A DNA stretch of 16,329 bases from an uncultured Clostridium sp. (GCA_900553015.1 USBY01000029.1:1-16329), one strand, 5' to 3'; shown: positions 8,685-15,332, numbered from the stretch's first letter. Notes: generated from the sequence alone by a model not told the origin. Numbers and translations are program-made.

Positions 8685-8757
8685 TAGATATATTTCGAAT
8701 AAGATATATCATACCAAGAAAAAAACTTAGGGTAAAAAGAAAAGGGAGGTAATATTT

Positions 8758-8880
8758 ATGTGTTGTAATAATGATTTATTATGGTTCATCATTCTTTTCT
8801 TAATACTTTTCTGCGGATGTGGAAATAGTAGAAATTCTGGATGTGGATGTGACACACCATGTGACCCATGTGGTTGCTAA
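8758..8880 (+). CDS. Cysteine-rich single-helix micropeptide A (40 aa)
   Basis: A 40-residue ORF with ATG at 8758 behind a strong GGGAGG ribosome site. It starts MCCNND, has a hydrophobic helix at residues 7-18 (LLWFIILFLILF), then a Cys/Gly tail (CGCGNSRNSGCGC, then TPCDPCGC). It has nine cysteines (positions 2, 3, 19, 21, 29, 31, 35, 38, 40). I do not know its function. The pattern W-I-I-L with CxCG next to a hydrophobic run recalls the repeat unit of clostridial high-cysteine proteins sometimes labelled 'chorion class'; that link is from memory and unproven. The clean ribosome site and a paralogue 64 bases downstream with the same length and Cys count argue that it is a real gene. Many gene callers would skip it for its size. 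Confidence 0.78.
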   Translation: MCCNNDLLWFIILFLILFCGCGNSRNSGCGCDTPCDPCGC

Positions 8881-8943
8881 CGAACTTGCTGTTTTAATAT
8901 TTTTTAACAGTTATACTTATGCAATTTGAAAGGAGGGATTGAT

Positions 8944-9066
8944 ATGCCAGAAAATAGAGGCTGTGGATGTGGTTTCGGTTTTGGAGATGATTGCTGCACA
9001 TGGATAATACTATTAATTATAATATTCTGTTGTTGTGGTGGAAATAGAAGAAACGGATGTTGCTAG
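8944..9066 (+). CDS. Cysteine-rich single-helix micropeptide B (40 aa)
   Basis: A second 40-residue ORF, ATG at 8944 behind a strong AAAGGAGGG ribosome site, and like its neighbour with nine cysteines (7, 9, 17, 18, 29, 30, 31, 39, 40). It begins MPENRGCGCGFGFGDDCC, has a hydrophobic helix at 19-28 (TWIILLIIIF), then CCCGGNRRNGCC. It can be aligned with micropeptide A through W-(x)-I-I-L, F-C-x-C-G, N-x-R-N and a final G-C, so the two are paralogues. Here the cysteines flank the helix on both sides, whereas in A they are mostly C-terminal. It has no clear signal-peptide cleavage site and is likely membrane-inserted. It ends ten bases before a strong hairpin terminator. Function unknown; metal binding, disulphide cross-linking or a spore or envelope role are all open. 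Confidence 0.8.
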   Translation: MPENRGCGCGFGFGDDCCTWIILLIIIFCCCGGNRRNGCC

Positions 9067-9076
9067 TTTAAATACG

Positions 9077-9118
9077 AAACAAAACAGGCTGAGAAATTCT
9101 CCTCAGCCTGTTTTGTTT
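9077..9118. terminator. Shared bidirectional terminator
   Basis: A perfect 17-bp stem (9077-9093 with 9102-9118) and 8-base loop. T-rich sequence forms the 3' arm in both directions (TTTTGTTT). It lies between the plus-strand micropeptide genes and the convergent C39-like gene and can serve both. Confidence 0.88.
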
Positions 9119-9226
9119 GTGCAACTTCTCCTTTCATAGAACTTAACATCACTTCATCTTCAGAAGTGACAAAAAATATATGGTATCCAGCTAAACTTAA
9201 GGTTGTAAGGCCTGCGTGCAAAAACT

Positions 9227-9904
9227 TTAAATCTTGTAAAGCACCCAAGCATCCTCAAACGCTTTAAAGACCTTATTATGTCCCATATGCTGGATTGACG
9301 AATATATGGGATCATAAACAAAAAATCCCTGTTTGTCATCGCCAACAATGGCAATATAGTGTGATTTCTTGCTCGTGACCGAAATTCGATTTAGAAAATC
9401 TTTCACCTGGCAAATCACTAGATTTTTGTTCAAAATAGCCTCTCTAACTTCATTGACATCCTTTATCCTGTGAGAAAACAATCCATAAAACCTAGGAACG
9501 AACTTGTCAAAGAATTCCGTGCTTATTCCGTTGTTCTCGTTCCACATACCATTTGCTTGCCTTGAGTAAGATATATACCCCAGTTCTATAGCAATGTCAG
9601 CAAGCTCTTCTATCTTTAGCTGCTTATGGCACTGGTAATATTTTGCACAAAATCTTGCAACAATAAGACCACTTCCACTTGTTGCAACCGAGGAATCTTC
9701 GTGCTTCTCTCTATTACACAAAGGAATGTCCTCATACATATCCTGTGCATAAAATCGCAGGTTCATTGGAACATTTATAACCCTTTCGCTTAGTGGCTTA
9801 TAATACCATCTGCTTGAAAGTAGCAAACGTCTCCTTTCTTCTTGTTTTTCAAAGTTCTCAGGTGACATACTCGCTCTCAACCGTTGCTTTTCCAAAGAAT
9901 TCAT
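9227..9904 (-). CDS. C39-like papain-fold protein, predicted inactive (Cys to Ser)
   Basis: A 225-residue protein with no signal peptide or membrane segment, so probably cytoplasmic. After a charged helical N-terminus (1-40) it follows the peptidase C39-like plan. It has YAQ with Gln54 (oxyanion-type Gln), then SVATSGSG at 72-79 where relatives have SGCG. ELADIAIELGY (100-110) and NNGISTEFFD follow. SHYIAIVGDD holds His182 and FFVYDP holds Asp198. Gln, His and Asp are thus present but the nucleophile position (residue 78) is Ser, codon AGT, one base from the Cys codon TGT. It is either a pseudo-enzyme or a serine variant. GC is higher than in the neighbours (22, 26 and 21 G+C per 60 bases at 9601-9780, against 17 at 8161-8220 in mutL), suggesting transfer. 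ATG at 9904 follows GGGAGG, and it has a strong promoter of its own (9958-9986). Confidence 0.72.
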   Translation of the reverse strand: MNSLEKQRLRASMSPENFEKQEERRRLLLSSRWYYKPLSERVINVPMNLRFYAQDMYEDIPLCNREKHEDSSVATSGSGLIVARFCAKYYQCHKQLKIEELADIAIELGYISYSRQANGMWNENNGISTEFFDKFVPRFYGLFSHRIKDVNEVREAILNKNLVICQVKDFLNRISVTSKKSHYIAIVGDDKQGFFVYDPIYSSIQHMGHNKVFKAFEDAWVLYKI

Positions 9905-9957
9905 AAAATCCTCCCAACATAAATTGTTGTTTTGCTTTCAACAGCAACTACACTTTA

Positions 9958-9986
9958 ATTATATCATTTTTTCCTCTTTCTGCCAA
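9958..9986 (-). promoter_or_regulatory. Strong promoter of the C39-like gene
   Basis: On the minus strand, TTGGCA (9981-9986), a 17-base spacer and TATAAT (9958-9963) with an extended TG. This is the best sigma-A-type promoter in the window. Start to ATG is about 45-50 bases. Confidence 0.8.
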
Positions 9987-10072
9987 TAACTGGCCTCAAA
10001 TGTTGTAACGTACTCACTTATTATTTTACCATATTATGTAACTTTTTTCAATAATTTAGCTGCTTTTGGCTA

Positions 10073-10108
10073 AAAAAGGACTTAAAGTTTTAACTTTAAA
10101 TCCTTTTT
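10073..10108 (-). terminator. Second hairpin after groEL (intrinsic terminator)
   Basis: Two 17-base arms (about 10073-10089 and 10092-10108) are complementary with one non-Watson-Crick position, which is a G-U pair in minus-strand RNA. The minus-strand 3' arm ends in five Ts. It lies about 60 bases past the groEL stop and is the likely final terminator of groESL. Confidence 0.75.
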
Positions 10109-10117
10109 GTATTACAT

Positions 10118-10156
10118 AAAAGGGATTTAAGGAACGTCCCCCCAAAAATCCCTTTT
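10118..10156 (-). repeat. Dispersed GGGACGTTCC hairpin repeat, copy 1 (after groEL)
   Basis: An 11-bp stem (10118-10128 with 10146-10156) capped by a 17-base loop holding the GGAACGTCC core. Read on the minus strand, 24 bases (10118-10141) are identical to 16165-16188 downstream of deoD. It begins ten bases after the groEL stop and may act as a terminator as well as being a dispersed element. Confidence 0.8.
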
Positions 10157-10165
10157 TACTTTTTA

Positions 10166-11803
10166 TTAATACATTCCACCCATGTCTTGCATTCCTGCGT
10201 TATTTCCTCCTCCGCAGTTGCATTTTTCTTCTTTTTTATCTGCTACTAAGCTTTCTGTTGTTAATATCATAGAAGCAATACTTTCTGCATTTTGTAAAGC
10301 ACTTCTAGTAACTTTAGTTGGATCAACTACACCGGCTTTCTTCATATCTTCATATTTTTCAGATCTTGCATTAAATCCAACGCCTTTAGCTGATTTCTTA
10401 ACTTCTTCTACTATAACTGCTGGTTCTAATCCTGCATTTCTAGCTATTTGTTTTGCTGGTTCTTCTAATGCTTTAAGAACTATTGTTGCACCTAATTTTT
10501 CGTCTCCTTCTAATGTATCAACAAATTTGCTAACTTCTGGAATAATATCTACATATGTTGTTCCACCACCTGCAACAATTCCTTCTTCAACTGCAGCTTT
10601 AGTTGCAGATAACGCATCTTCTATTCTTAATTTTTTATCTTTCATTTCTATTTCTGTTGCAGCTCCAACTTCTATTACAGCTACACCACCAGCAATTTTA
10701 GCTAATCTTTCTTGTAATTTTTCTTTATCAAAATCGCTCTTTTCTTCATTTATTTGAGCTTTTAATTGTCCAATTCTATCTGCTATTTGTTGTTTATCTC
10801 CCATTCCATCAACAATTATAGTATTTTCTTTTTGAACTTTAACTTGTTTTGCTCTTCCTAATTGATCAATTCTTGTATCTTTAAGTTCTAATCCTAAATC
10901 ACCTGTTATAACTTCTCCACCTGTTAAAATAGCTATATCTTGTAACATTTCTTTTCTTCTATCTCCATATCCAGGAGCTTTAACAGCAACTACATTTAAT
11001 ACACCTCTTAATTTATTAAGTACTAATGTAGATAATGCTTCATTTTCCATGTCATCACATATAATAACTAATTTTGCAGATTGTTGCATTAAATTTTCTA
11101 ATAATGGTAATATTTCTTGAATATTACTTATTTTCTTATCTGTAATTAAAATATATGGATTATCTAAAACAGCTTCCATTTTCTCTGTATCAGTTACCAT
11201 ATATGGAGAAATATATCCTTTATCAAATTGCATACCTTCTACTACATTAACTGCTGTATCAGATGTTTTTGATTCTTCTATTGTTATAACACCATCATTA
11301 GATACTTTTTCCATTGCTTCTGCAATTAAGTTTCCAACTTCTTCATTATCTGATGATACACTTGCAACTCTTGCAATATCATCTTTTCCACTTACTGCAA
11401 CACTTATTTTCTTTATTTCTTCTACAGCTTTTGATGTTGCTTTATCCATACCTCTTTTTATTGCCATTGGATCTCCACCAGCTGCAACATTCTTAACACC
11501 TTCTTTTACCATAGCTTGTGCTAAAACAGTTGCTGTAGTTGTTCCATCACCTGCAACATCATTTGTTTTTGTAGAAACTTCTTTTACAAGTTTTGCTCCC
11601 ATATTCTCGAAAGCATCTTCTAATTCTATTTCTTTTGCTATTGTTACACCATCATTTGTAATTAGAGGTGCTCCATATCCTTTATCTAAAACTACATTTC
11701 TTCCTTTTGGTCCTAATGTAACCTTTACTGTATCTGCTAATTTATTTACACCATTTAATAATGATTTTCTTGCGTCTTCGCCAAATTTAATTTCTTTTGC
11801 CAT
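10166..11803 (-). CDS. groEL: Chaperonin GroEL (60 kDa)
   Basis: ATP-driven double-ring chaperonin that folds proteins in a chamber closed by GroES. The 545-residue length is standard. MAKEIKFGEDAR starts the equatorial domain. VTLGPKGRNVVLD and GDGTTTATVLA are the ATP-binding and hydrolysis loops (the Asp of DGTTT is the catalytic carboxylate). The apical domain includes EGMQFDKGYISPYM, and GAATEIEMKDKKLRIEDAL and GGGTTYVD mark the return to the equatorial domain. The C-terminal tail is Gly/Met-rich (GGGNNAGMQDMGGMY) with an unusual CNCGGG just before it, adding two cysteines. The ATG at 11803 lies 26 bases after groES, with only a weak AAAGG site. It is co-transcribed with groES under the CIRCE operators. 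Confidence 0.99.
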   Translation of the reverse strand: MAKEIKFGEDARKSLLNGVNKLADTVKVTLGPKGRNVVLDKGYGAPLITNDGVTIAKEIELEDAFENMGAKLVKEVSTKTNDVAGDGTTTATVLAQAMVKEGVKNVAAGGDPMAIKRGMDKATSKAVEEIKKISVAVSGKDDIARVASVSSDNEEVGNLIAEAMEKVSNDGVITIEESKTSDTAVNVVEGMQFDKGYISPYMVTDTEKMEAVLDNPYILITDKKISNIQEILPLLENLMQQSAKLVIICDDMENEALSTLVLNKLRGVLNVVAVKAPGYGDRRKEMLQDIAILTGGEVITGDLGLELKDTRIDQLGRAKQVKVQKENTIIVDGMGDKQQIADRIGQLKAQINEEKSDFDKEKLQERLAKIAGGVAVIEVGAATEIEMKDKKLRIEDALSATKAAVEEGIVAGGGTTYVDIIPEVSKFVDTLEGDEKLGATIVLKALEEPAKQIARNAGLEPAVIVEEVKKSAKGVGFNARSEKYEDMKKAGVVDPTKVTRSALQNAESIASMILTTESLVADKKEEKCNCGGGNNAGMQDMGGMY

Positions 11804-11829
11804 ATTAAATTACCAACCTTTCTTTTCTA

Positions 11830-12111
11830 TTATTCTACAACAGCTAAAATATCTGATTGTCTTACAATCTTATATTCTTCGCCTTCATATTTAACATCTG
11901 AGCCTGAGTATGTGTTTATTATTACTCTATCTCCTTTTTTTACATACATTTCTTCAAATTTACCATCAATTTTTTCTCCAGGACCAACCTCTATAACTTT
12001 TGCTGTTTGTGGTTTTTCCTTTGCTGATGTTGATAAAATAATTCCGCTTTTTGTTTTTTCCTCTTCTTCTTCCATTTTTAATAATACTCTGTCTGCTAAT
12101 GGTCTTATCAT
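11830..12111 (-). CDS. groES: Co-chaperonin GroES (10 kDa)
   Basis: Heptameric lid that caps GroEL. The 93-residue length is normal. MIRPLADRVLLKMEEEEEKTKSGI is the standard start, leading into the mobile loop (KTKSGIILSTSAKEK) that contacts GroEL. VIEVGPGEKIDGK and VKKGDRVIINTYSGSDVKYEGEEY follow, with the C-terminal IVRQSDILAVVE. Of two nearby ATGs after the AGGAGG site, only the second (12109-12111) is in frame. It is the first gene of the operon. Confidence 0.98.
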   Translation of the reverse strand: MIRPLADRVLLKMEEEEEKTKSGIILSTSAKEKPQTAKVIEVGPGEKIDGKFEEMYVKKGDRVIINTYSGSDVKYEGEEYKIVRQSDILAVVE

Positions 12112-12141
12112 TACACATTACCTCCTATATATATATGATTA

Positions 12142-12168
12142 TTAGCACTCTTTCTTTGTGACTGCTAA
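12142..12168. promoter_or_regulatory. CIRCE operator 1 (HrcA binding site)
   Basis: TTAGCACTC, a 9-base spacer, then GACTGCTAA: 17 of 18 positions match the CIRCE consensus TTAGCACTC-N9-GAGTGCTAA. It covers the predicted transcription start, between the -10 and groES, the usual place for HrcA repression of groESL. Confidence 0.92.
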
Positions 12169-12169
12169 T

Positions 12170-12198
12170 AATTTATACCTTTTTTTAGCACTTGTCAA
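12170..12198 (-). promoter_or_regulatory. groESL promoter
   Basis: On the minus strand, a perfect TTGACA (12193-12198), 17 bases, then TAAATT (12170-12175); a shifted TATAAA at 15-base spacing is an alternative. The -35 lies inside the upstream CIRCE-like site and the -10 abuts the downstream one. Confidence 0.75.
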
Positions 12199-12211
12199 GT
12201 ATGTTTGCTAA
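12185..12211. promoter_or_regulatory. CIRCE-like operator 2
   Basis: TTAGCACTT, 9 bases, GTTTGCTAA: 15 of 18 consensus positions with the correct spacer. Its centre is 43 bases (about four helical turns) from that of operator 1, and it overlaps the -35. Confidence 0.65.
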
Positions 12212-12305
12212 TTTTCACATAAAATTCACATTTCTTTTTTTAACCAAGCTTTCATTATTAATTTTATTATCACTCTCACATTTTTATACCTAATTTTTAT
12301 ATTTA

Positions 12306-12338
12306 ATAAAGGCTAGAGTTATATACTCTAGCCTTTAT
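12306..12338. terminator. Hairpin terminator downstream of pyrG
   Basis: A perfect 14-bp stem (12306-12319 with 12325-12338) and 5-base loop, about 48 bases after the pyrG stop. The better T-rich stretch follows it on the plus strand; on the minus strand only the T-rich arm and a weak AT-rich tail are present. Confidence 0.7.
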
Positions 12339-12385
12339 CTTGTTTTCTTTTACTTTACATCATTTTCCAATGAATGAATGACCCC

Positions 12386-13987
12386 CTAATCAATTTCTTT
12401 TGCTGCTTTTATTAGTCCAACAAATACTGGTGCTGGTCTATTTGGTCTTGATTTTAGTTCTGGATGGAATTGAACACCAATAAAAAATGGATGTTTCTTA
12501 TATTCTACTATTTCTACTAATTTTCCATTTGGTGAAATTCCAGAACATATTAAATCTGCATTTTCTAGCATTTCTTTATATTCATTGTTATACTCAAAGC
12601 GATGTCTATGTCTTTCGGAAATATTTTCTTTTCCATATAATTCTTTTACTTTAGTATTTTCCTTTAATAAACAAGGATATGCACCAAGTCTCATCGTTCC
12701 ACCTTTTTTCTTAATTTCCTTTTGTTCATCCATTATATGTATAACTTTATTTTTAGCATTTTCATTAAACTCTTCTGAATTTACATCTTCTAACTTTAAT
12801 ACATTTCTTGCAAATTCTACAACTGCCATCTGCATTCCCAAACAAATTCCCAAAAATGGAATATTGTTTTCTCTTGCATATTCTATTGCTGTAATCATTC
12901 CTTCTATTCCTCTATTGCCAAAACCACCTGGAACAACTATACCATTATATTCTTTTAATTTTTCCTTAACATTATCTTTATTTAGTTTTTCAGAATCGAT
13001 TAAATCAACCTTAACTTTTACATCATTAGCATAACCAGCATGTGTTAAACTTTCTATTACTGATATATATGAATCTTCTAATTTAGTATATTTTCCTACA
13101 ATTGCAATTTTAACTGTTTTGTCTTTTATATTTTCTATCTTATTTATCATTTCTTGCCATTCAGAGTTATCTGGAATATAGTTGTCCAATCTTAGTTGAT
13201 TGCATACAGCTCTTCCTAATCCTTCTCTTTCTAGCATAAGTGGTACTTCATATAAACATTTTACTGTTTTATTTTGAATTACATTTTCTCTTCTTACATT
13301 ACAAAACAACGCTAGTTTTTCTCTTATAGAATCTGGTATATCTATTTCACTTCTACATACTAATATATTTGGTTTTATTCCATAAGATTGCAATTCTTTA
13401 ACAGAATGTTGAGTTGGTTTTGATTTTATTTCATTAGAGCCACTTATATATGGAAGTAGTGTAACATGAATATATAGTACATCTTCTGGATTTTTTTCTA
13501 AGCCCACTTGTCTTATTGCTTCTATTATAGAAAGACCCTCTATATCTCCAACAGTCCCTCCTATTTCTGTAATTACTATATCAGTATCTGTATTTTCGAA
13601 ACTATATATCTTTTCCTTTATTTTATTTGTTACATGTGGGATAACTTGTACTGTCTTTCCTAAGTATTCTCCTTCTCTTTCTTTCTCTAAAACTTCTAAA
13701 TAAATTTTTCCCATTGTAATACTAGAATCTTTAGTTAAATTTTCATCAATAAATCTTTCATAATGACCTAAGTCTAAATCGGTTTCTGCTCCATCATCTG
13801 TAACAAAAACTTCTCCATGTTCATATGGACTCATGGTGCCTGGGTCTACATTTAAATATGGATCAAATTTTTGAATAGTTACTTTATATCCTCTATTTTT
13901 CAAAAGCCTTCCTAATGATGCTGCTGTAATACCTTTTCCAAGTCCAGAAACAACTCCTCCTGTTACAAAAATATACTTAGTATTCAT
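12386..13987 (-). CDS. pyrG: CTP synthase (glutamine hydrolysing)
   Basis: Makes CTP from UTP, ATP and glutamine, the last step of pyrimidine nucleotide synthesis. 533 residues from ATG at 13985-13987, which follows an AGGGG site; an upstream in-frame start would add nine residues but lacks a good ribosome site. The synthetase domain starts TKYIFVTGGVVSGLGKGI (P-loop) with KFDPYLNVDPGTMSPYEHGEVFV and DLDLGHYERF. The glutaminase domain has GGFGNRG, the nucleophile Cys382 in GICLGMQ, HRHRFE, and the His-Glu pair in VQFHPE. It appears to be a single-gene transcript with a hairpin in its leader and one after its end. Confidence 0.98.
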   Translation of the reverse strand: MNTKYIFVTGGVVSGLGKGITAASLGRLLKNRGYKVTIQKFDPYLNVDPGTMSPYEHGEVFVTDDGAETDLDLGHYERFIDENLTKDSSITMGKIYLEVLEKEREGEYLGKTVQVIPHVTNKIKEKIYSFENTDTDIVITEIGGTVGDIEGLSIIEAIRQVGLEKNPEDVLYIHVTLLPYISGSNEIKSKPTQHSVKELQSYGIKPNILVCRSEIDIPDSIREKLALFCNVRRENVIQNKTVKCLYEVPLMLEREGLGRAVCNQLRLDNYIPDNSEWQEMINKIENIKDKTVKIAIVGKYTKLEDSYISVIESLTHAGYANDVKVKVDLIDSEKLNKDNVKEKLKEYNGIVVPGGFGNRGIEGMITAIEYARENNIPFLGICLGMQMAVVEFARNVLKLEDVNSEEFNENAKNKVIHIMDEQKEIKKKGGTMRLGAYPCLLKENTKVKELYGKENISERHRHRFEYNNEYKEMLENADLICSGISPNGKLVEIVEYKKHPFFIGVQFHPELKSRPNRPAPVFVGLIKAAKEID

Positions 13988-14006
13988 ATATATTAACCCC
14001 TTTCTA

Positions 14007-14060
14007 AAAAACAAAAGAGAGATTAAAAAATCGCCAAAATCGGTTTTTTTTTAATCTCTC
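14007..14060 (-). terminator. Terminator / attenuator hairpin in the pyrG leader
   Basis: On the minus strand, a 14-bp perfect stem (14047-14060 with 14017-14030) is followed by TTTTGTTTTTT. It lies 30 bases upstream of the pyrG ATG and downstream of a candidate pyrG promoter. It can end transcripts of the upstream membrane-protein genes and attenuate pyrG. Confidence 0.82.
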
Positions 14061-14082
14061 ATATTCTTAATTAATTTTCTTC

Positions 14083-14111
14083 ATTCTATCACATTAATTT
14101 TTATCATTCAA
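14083..14111 (-). promoter_or_regulatory. Candidate pyrG promoter
   Basis: On the minus strand, TTGAAT (14106-14111), 17 bases, TAGAAT (14083-14088), preceded by a TG near the -10. It begins a few bases after the stop of the upstream gene. The predicted start region is purine/A-rich and has no GGG. Confidence 0.55.
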
Positions 14112-14115
14112 GTAT

Positions 14116-14505
14116 TTAAGAAATTTTATCTAAAGTGTATTGGAATGTAGCTGCAAATAATGTTACTAATTTAAATAATAAAGTGTATAAGATTTCACCT
14201 ATTAATGACATTATTAATGCACCAATTAATGCTGTAACAAAAATAAATAATACTGGATGTAATTCTGTTTTATATATTTCCTGAACTATTATAATATACA
14301 ATCTAGCAACACAAATCATTACTAATATGTAAATTATGAATCCTACAAAATTAAATTGTCCCATAATTACTGTTGATGATAAGAAATATGCTACCTTTAT
14401 AATAACAGCTGCAGCAAAAGCCTCAATTTTTTTATCTCTTTTAAAATATTCATACACTAAAATTGCTACTATTATATCAAAAACAAAATTTAATGCTATT
14501 ACCAT
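14116..14505 (-). CDS. Small multi-pass membrane protein, function unknown
   Basis: A 129-residue very hydrophobic protein with about four predicted membrane helices: roughly 1-20, 30-48, 50-75 and 83-120, with short charged loops (YFKRDKKIEAF; QEIYKTELHP). I do not recognise the family. ATG at 14505 is preceded by a strong AGGAGG site, 15 bases after the stop of the upstream membrane protein gene, so the two are co-transcribed. No catalytic or transport motif is visible. Confidence 0.75.
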   Translation of the reverse strand: MVIALNFVFDIIVAILVYEYFKRDKKIEAFAAAVIIKVAYFLSSTVIMGQFNFVGFIIYILVMICVARLYIIIVQEIYKTELHPVLFIFVTALIGALIMSLIGEILYTLLFKLVTLFAATFQYTLDKIS

Positions 14506-14520
14506 GAAATTTACCTCCTT

Positions 14521-15204
14521 TTATAAATCCATTGTATTAATGATTTCTAATACTCTTTCTTCAAATTCTACTTCTTTTTCTTCGTTATTAATACTTGTCA
14601 TAACAATTGTTTTCATTTGATTATCACTATTTACAATATAATATACTTTTCCTTTTTCTTCAGTTGCATCTTCTGAGTTTGTATATGTATAATTATATGT
14701 TACATAGTAAATATCATCTGTTGCTTTTATAAATTCTTTTGAATCTAAAGTAATTAAATAATCATCTGTAGCATTTAATTCTTCTTGAATATCGATTTCC
14801 TGATAAGCAGCATCTGCTTCCTCTTTATTACTTAAATCAATTATGTCTTTTCCTGTTGAAATAGCTTCATCTTTAACTGCTACTAAATTTCCTGTTTTTA
14901 AATCAACTAATTTTGTATAACCAGCTGTATAACTATCTATTATTGACATTTCTGTAGAATCATATGTCCAATAATCAGTTTTAGTTTTTTCTGTAATATA
15001 GTCTATTTCACTATTTAAATCATCTATATATTGCATTGATGTTACTCCTGTAACCAATGCCATTGAAATTACACAAAATAAGAATATAACAATAACTTGA
15101 TAAACTTTAATCTTTTTTTGGCTTATTCCATATATAATTCCTAAAATAGCTATTATAATCATTATGATTACTACTATATGGCTTAAATATAAACATGTCC
15201 ACAT
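14521..15204 (-). CDS. Membrane-anchored protein with extracytoplasmic domain, function unknown
   Basis: A 227-residue protein with two N-terminal membrane helices (about 6-26 and 34-55). A hydrophilic, Asp/Glu/Thr/Tyr-rich domain of about 170 residues follows, probably outside the membrane. That domain contains an alternating beta-like part (YYVTYNYTYTNSED, then KGKVYYIVNSDNQMKTIVM). I do not recognise it. ATG at 15204 follows AAAGGAGAG. It forms a two-gene operon with the small membrane protein downstream. Confidence 0.75.
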   Translation of the reverse strand: MWTCLYLSHIVVIIMIIIAILGIIYGISQKKIKVYQVIVIFLFCVISMALVTGVTSMQYIDDLNSEIDYITEKTKTDYWTYDSTEMSIIDSYTAGYTKLVDLKTGNLVAVKDEAISTGKDIIDLSNKEEADAAYQEIDIQEELNATDDYLITLDSKEFIKATDDIYYVTYNYTYTNSEDATEEKGKVYYIVNSDNQMKTIVMTSINNEEKEVEFEERVLEIINTMDL

Positions 15205-15238
15205 ATTTATCTCTCCTTTTTTCGCTTTTTCTACAAAT

Positions 15239-15244
15239 ATTATA
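15239..15244 (-). promoter_or_regulatory. Possible -10 box for the membrane-protein operon
   Basis: A perfect TATAAT on the minus strand, 34 bases upstream of the start, in the divergent gap with deoD. No convincing -35 at 16-18 bases. Confidence 0.4.
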
Positions 15245-15332
15245 CATTTTTTGCATTAATTTGTATATTTCCATAATATTACTTTTATGTTACATTTATA
15301 TATCACAAGATTATAACTTTTTAATAATATGA

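Noticed and set aside
8684..8757. Sporulation-type (sigma-E-like) promoter before the micropeptides: ATATT then CATACC
   Set aside because: The boxes match the sigma-E consensus only partly and the spacer is 15 rather than 14 bases. In DNA this AT-rich such matches occur by chance. The idea is not excluded, but I would not annotate it.
9149..9169. 7-bp hairpin in the 3' region of the C39-like transcript
   Set aside because: Short, lacks a T-tract in the transcribed direction and adds nothing to the strong terminator just beyond it.
9063..9248. Minus-strand 61-codon ORF overlapping the end of the C39-like gene
   Set aside because: It starts with TTG inside the C39-like gene without a ribosome site and reads straight through the 17-bp terminator. 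Best explained as 3' untranslated sequence.
10182..10757. 191-codon open frame on the plus strand opposite groEL
   Set aside because: A shadow of the codon bias of groEL; no ribosome site, no promoter, and low-complexity Ser/Ala/Pro content.
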